Position numbers and translations under genes: made by a program
The notes under the pieces: model-generated
What the model saw: the letters and a program-made list of their open reading frames with translations, nothing else
Told to the model about the DNA's origin: nothing
The model's database searches: none
From: Cypionkella sp.
GTDB taxonomy: Bacteria; Pseudomonadota; Alphaproteobacteria; Rhodobacterales; Rhodobacteraceae
Direction of reading: 5' to 3'
Assembly (NCBI GenBank): GCA_018063485.1
Contig: JAGPBG010000122.1
Span: forward strand, 1-6,876
DNA: 6,876 bases
In this document: piece after piece, positions 5,139 to 6,876 of the stretch
How positions within the stretch are numbered: position 1 is the first letter of the stretch
How the letters are laid out: each line of letters begins with the position of its first letter

Positions 5139-5215
5139 GCCGACGTAGCTCAGTTGGTTAGAGCACTAGATTGTGGATCTAGGGGTCGCCCGTTCGAACC
5201 GGGCCGTCGGTACCA
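5139..5215 (+). tRNA. tRNA-His, anticodon GTG
   Basis: The 77-base gene folds into a full cloverleaf. The acceptor GCCGACG (5139-5145) pairs with CGTCGGT (5205-5211), the anticodon stem is CTAGA/TCTAG around loop TTGTGGA with GTG at 5173-5175, and the T arm is GCCCG, TTCGAAC, CGGGC (5188-5204). A73 is at 5212 and CCA is encoded at 5213-5215. The top pair is G1:U72, and the base before G1 is T, so no extra G(-1) is encoded. Most bacteria require G(-1):C73 for histidine identity; alphaproteobacteria are a known exception that uses U72 and A73 with a divergent histidyl-tRNA synthetase. The sequence fits that exception exactly. Confidence 0.97.
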
Positions 5216-5314
5216 TTAAGCCAGATATCGCACTCCTCTGCGTAAGATGAAACCAGCCCTTTTCCCCGCCGCACGGGGGCGGTATGGTCGCCCTCCGAAC
5301 CAGAGGAGAGCCAG

Positions 5315-6876
5315 ATGTCCCCCGAAGCAGCCCGCCGTATTCTCCTTGTTATTGCAGGCGAAATTTCCGCCGTGCCAGCGCAGGTAACAGCAGCGATCAC
5401 GCTTTTGGATGAGGGCGCGACTGTTCCCTTCATCGCGCGCTATCGCAAAGAGGTCACCGGCGGCCTTGATGACACCCAGCTTCGCACCTTGGCCGAAAGG
5501 CTGGTCTATCTGCGTGAGTTTGAATCGCGCCGGGCGGCGATTCTGGCTTCGATCACCGAGCAGGGCAAGCTGACCGATGCGTTGTCTTTGGCTCTGGCGC
5601 GCGCCACTTCAAAAGCCGAGATCGAAGACATTTACCTGCCGTTCAAGCCCAAGCGCCGCACCCGCGCGATGATTGCGCGCGAAAACGGGTTGGGGCCGCT
5701 GGCCGAGGCGATTCTGGCCGATCATTCCGTTGATCCGGTCAAGCTGGCGGCGGGCTACATAACCGAAGCCGTGCCGGATACCAAAGCCGCGCTTGACGGC
5801 ACACGCGATATTCTGGCCGAGGGTCTGGCCGAGGATGCCGCCCTTTTGGGCCGTTTGCGCAGCCATATGAAACAAGTGGGACGTTTGGTCGCCAGGGGCG
5901 TGGCCGGCAAAGAGGCCGAAGGGGCCAAGTTTTCCGATTATTTCGCCCATTCCGAGCCTTGGTCCACCGCCCCCAGCCACCGCGTTCTGGCGATGTTGCG
6001 CGGCCAGAACGAAGGCTTTCTGACGGTCGATCTGGAGATTGACCCCGATGCCGCCAAGGGCGAAAGCCCCGCCGAGCGGGCTTGTGGTGCGGCGCTGGGC
6101 ACGGCTGGCAAAGGGGCAGGGGATGCGTTCTTGCGTGAGTCCGCTGCCTGGGCTTGGCGGGTCAAGCTGAAAACCTCGTTGACGCTGGATCTGATGGGCG
6201 AGGCGCGGGAGCGTTCCGAGGCCGAGGCGATTGCGGTTTTTGCGCGCAACTTGAAGGCTTTGCTCTTGGCGGCCCCGGCGGGCGGCAAGGCCACGATGGG
6301 CCTTGATCCGGGGATTCGCACGGGCGTCAAGGTGGCGGTGGTGGATGCCACCGGCAAGGTGCTGGCCACCGATACCGTCTATCCGTTTCAACCCAGGAAC
6401 GATCTGCGCGGCGCACAGGTGGCGATTGCGCAAGCGATTGTGAAACACGGGGTCAAGCTGATCGCCATCGGCAACGGCACCGCCAGCCGCGAAACCGAAA
6501 AGATGGTCGCCGATCTTCTGGCGCATCTGCCGGGAGAAAAACCGGTGAAGGTGATCGTGTCGGAGGCGGGGGCTTCGGTCTATTCGGCCAGCGAACTCGC
6601 AGCCAGGGAATTCCCCGGACTTGACGTTTCCTTGCGTGGTGCGGTTTCAATTGCGCGACGTTTGCAGGATCCACTGGCAGAACTTGTTAAAATCGAACCC
6701 AAGGCCATTGGCGTGGGTCAGTATCAGCATGATGTCGATCAGCACCGTCTGGGCCGGTCTCTGGAGGCCGTGGTCGAGGATGCGGTGAACGCAGTGGGGG
6801 TTGATCTGAACACGGCTTCGGCCCCTTTGCTCGCCCGCGTGTCGGGCGTGGGCCAGGGCTTGGCCGAGGCGATTGT
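5315..6876 (+). CDS. tex: Tex family transcription accessory / RNA-binding protein, N-terminal part (runs off the window)
   Basis: An uninterrupted frame of 520 codons runs to the right edge; family members are about 750-790 residues, so the remaining helix-hairpin-helix and the C-terminal S1 RNA-binding domain lie outside. Visible parts are: the Tex N-terminal helical domain with TVPFIARYRKEVTGGLDD (residues 36-53) and EDIYLPFKPKRRTRA (104-118); a YqgF-like RNase H fold starting at GLDPGIRTG (329-337), with AIGNGTASRETE (384-395) and SEAGASVYSASELA (416-429); then SIARRLQDPLAELVKI (445-460) and GVGQYQHDV (466-474); and the start of a helix-hairpin-helix at the edge (VSGVGQGLAEAI). The YqgF acidic positions Asp331, Glu417 and Asp452 are present. 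AGGAG at 5304-5308 lies 6 bases before the ATG at 5315. Tex is a cytoplasmic nucleic-acid-binding protein linked to transcription and toxin-gene expression. It lies 99 bases after tRNA-His with no clear terminator between, so it may have its own promoter or receive read-through. Confidence 0.96.
   Translation, partial: MSPEAARRILLVIAGEISAVPAQVTAAITLLDEGATVPFIARYRKEVTGGLDDTQLRTLAERLVYLREFESRRAAILASITEQGKLTDALSLALARATSKAEIEDIYLPFKPKRRTRAMIARENGLGPLAEAILADHSVDPVKLAAGYITEAVPDTKAALDGTRDILAEGLAEDAALLGRLRSHMKQVGRLVARGVAGKEAEGAKFSDYFAHSEPWSTAPSHRVLAMLRGQNEGFLTVDLEIDPDAAKGESPAERACGAALGTAGKGAGDAFLRESAAWAWRVKLKTSLTLDLMGEARERSEAEAIAVFARNLKALLLAAPAGGKATMGLDPGIRTGVKVAVVDATGKVLATDTVYPFQPRNDLRGAQVAIAQAIVKHGVKLIAIGNGTASRETEKMVADLLAHLPGEKPVKVIVSEAGASVYSASELAAREFPGLDVSLRGAVSIARRLQDPLAELVKIEPKAIGVGQYQHDVDQHRLGRSLEAVVEDAVNAVGVDLNTASAPLLARVSGVGQGLAEAI

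Noticed and set aside
5264..5278. CCCCG/CGGGG hairpin between tRNA-His and tex as the tRNA terminator
   Set aside because: It is followed by GCGGTATGG, with no T run on the plus strand; on the minus strand it is followed by A residues.
5609..6526. Long open frame on the minus strand (305 codons) opposite tex
   Set aside because: It lies wholly inside the well-supported tex frame, has low-complexity Gly/Gln/Arg-rich composition and no recognisable domain; long antisense frames are common in GC-rich genes.

Overview
The window looks like ordinary chromosome from an alphaproteobacterium, most likely of the Rhodobacterales (Rhodobacter/Roseobacter relatives). Four things point there: a ribB-ribH-nusB cluster, an MmcB-type repair gene behind a GTTC-N7-GTTC LexA box, a histidine tRNA with G1:U72 and A73 and no encoded extra 5' G, and several small proteins of a type I associate with that group. 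The assignment rests on recognising families by eye, not on a search.

Layout. Positions 1-1141 hold a tight plus-strand cluster: the 3' end of ribB (GTP cyclohydrolase II-like tail), ribH (lumazine synthase) 3 bases later, and nusB, whose start overlaps the ribH stop. Positions 1305-2186 encode a LysR-family regulator. A 231-base gap with a small hairpin leads to a DUF481 outer-membrane protein (2418-3233), which ends in a clear intrinsic terminator. A META-domain (HslJ-like) probable lipoprotein (3348-3740) and a two-helix inner-membrane protein of unknown function (3810-4112) follow. A 267-base gene-free stretch (4113-4379) is rich in inverted repeats and ends in the LexA-controlled promoter of mmcB (4380-4844). 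A small DUF6324-like gene (4822-5037, minus strand) runs tail to tail into mmcB. tRNA-His(GTG) lies at 5139-5215, and the last gene, tex (from 5315), runs off the right edge after 520 codons.

How the parts relate. ribB and ribH make the two precursors that lumazine synthase joins in riboflavin synthesis; nusB is a common passenger of rib operons and serves rRNA antitermination. The DUF481 and META proteins are both envelope proteins but are separated by a terminator. mmcB is the one gene whose regulation can be read directly: its LexA box sits inside the promoter, and the ATG appears to lie at or next to the transcription start.

I do not see a new multi-gene system. The points most worth a second look are the SOS box with a possible leaderless mmcB message, the structured gap upstream of it, and the 23-base tail-to-tail overlap of mmcB with its neighbour.
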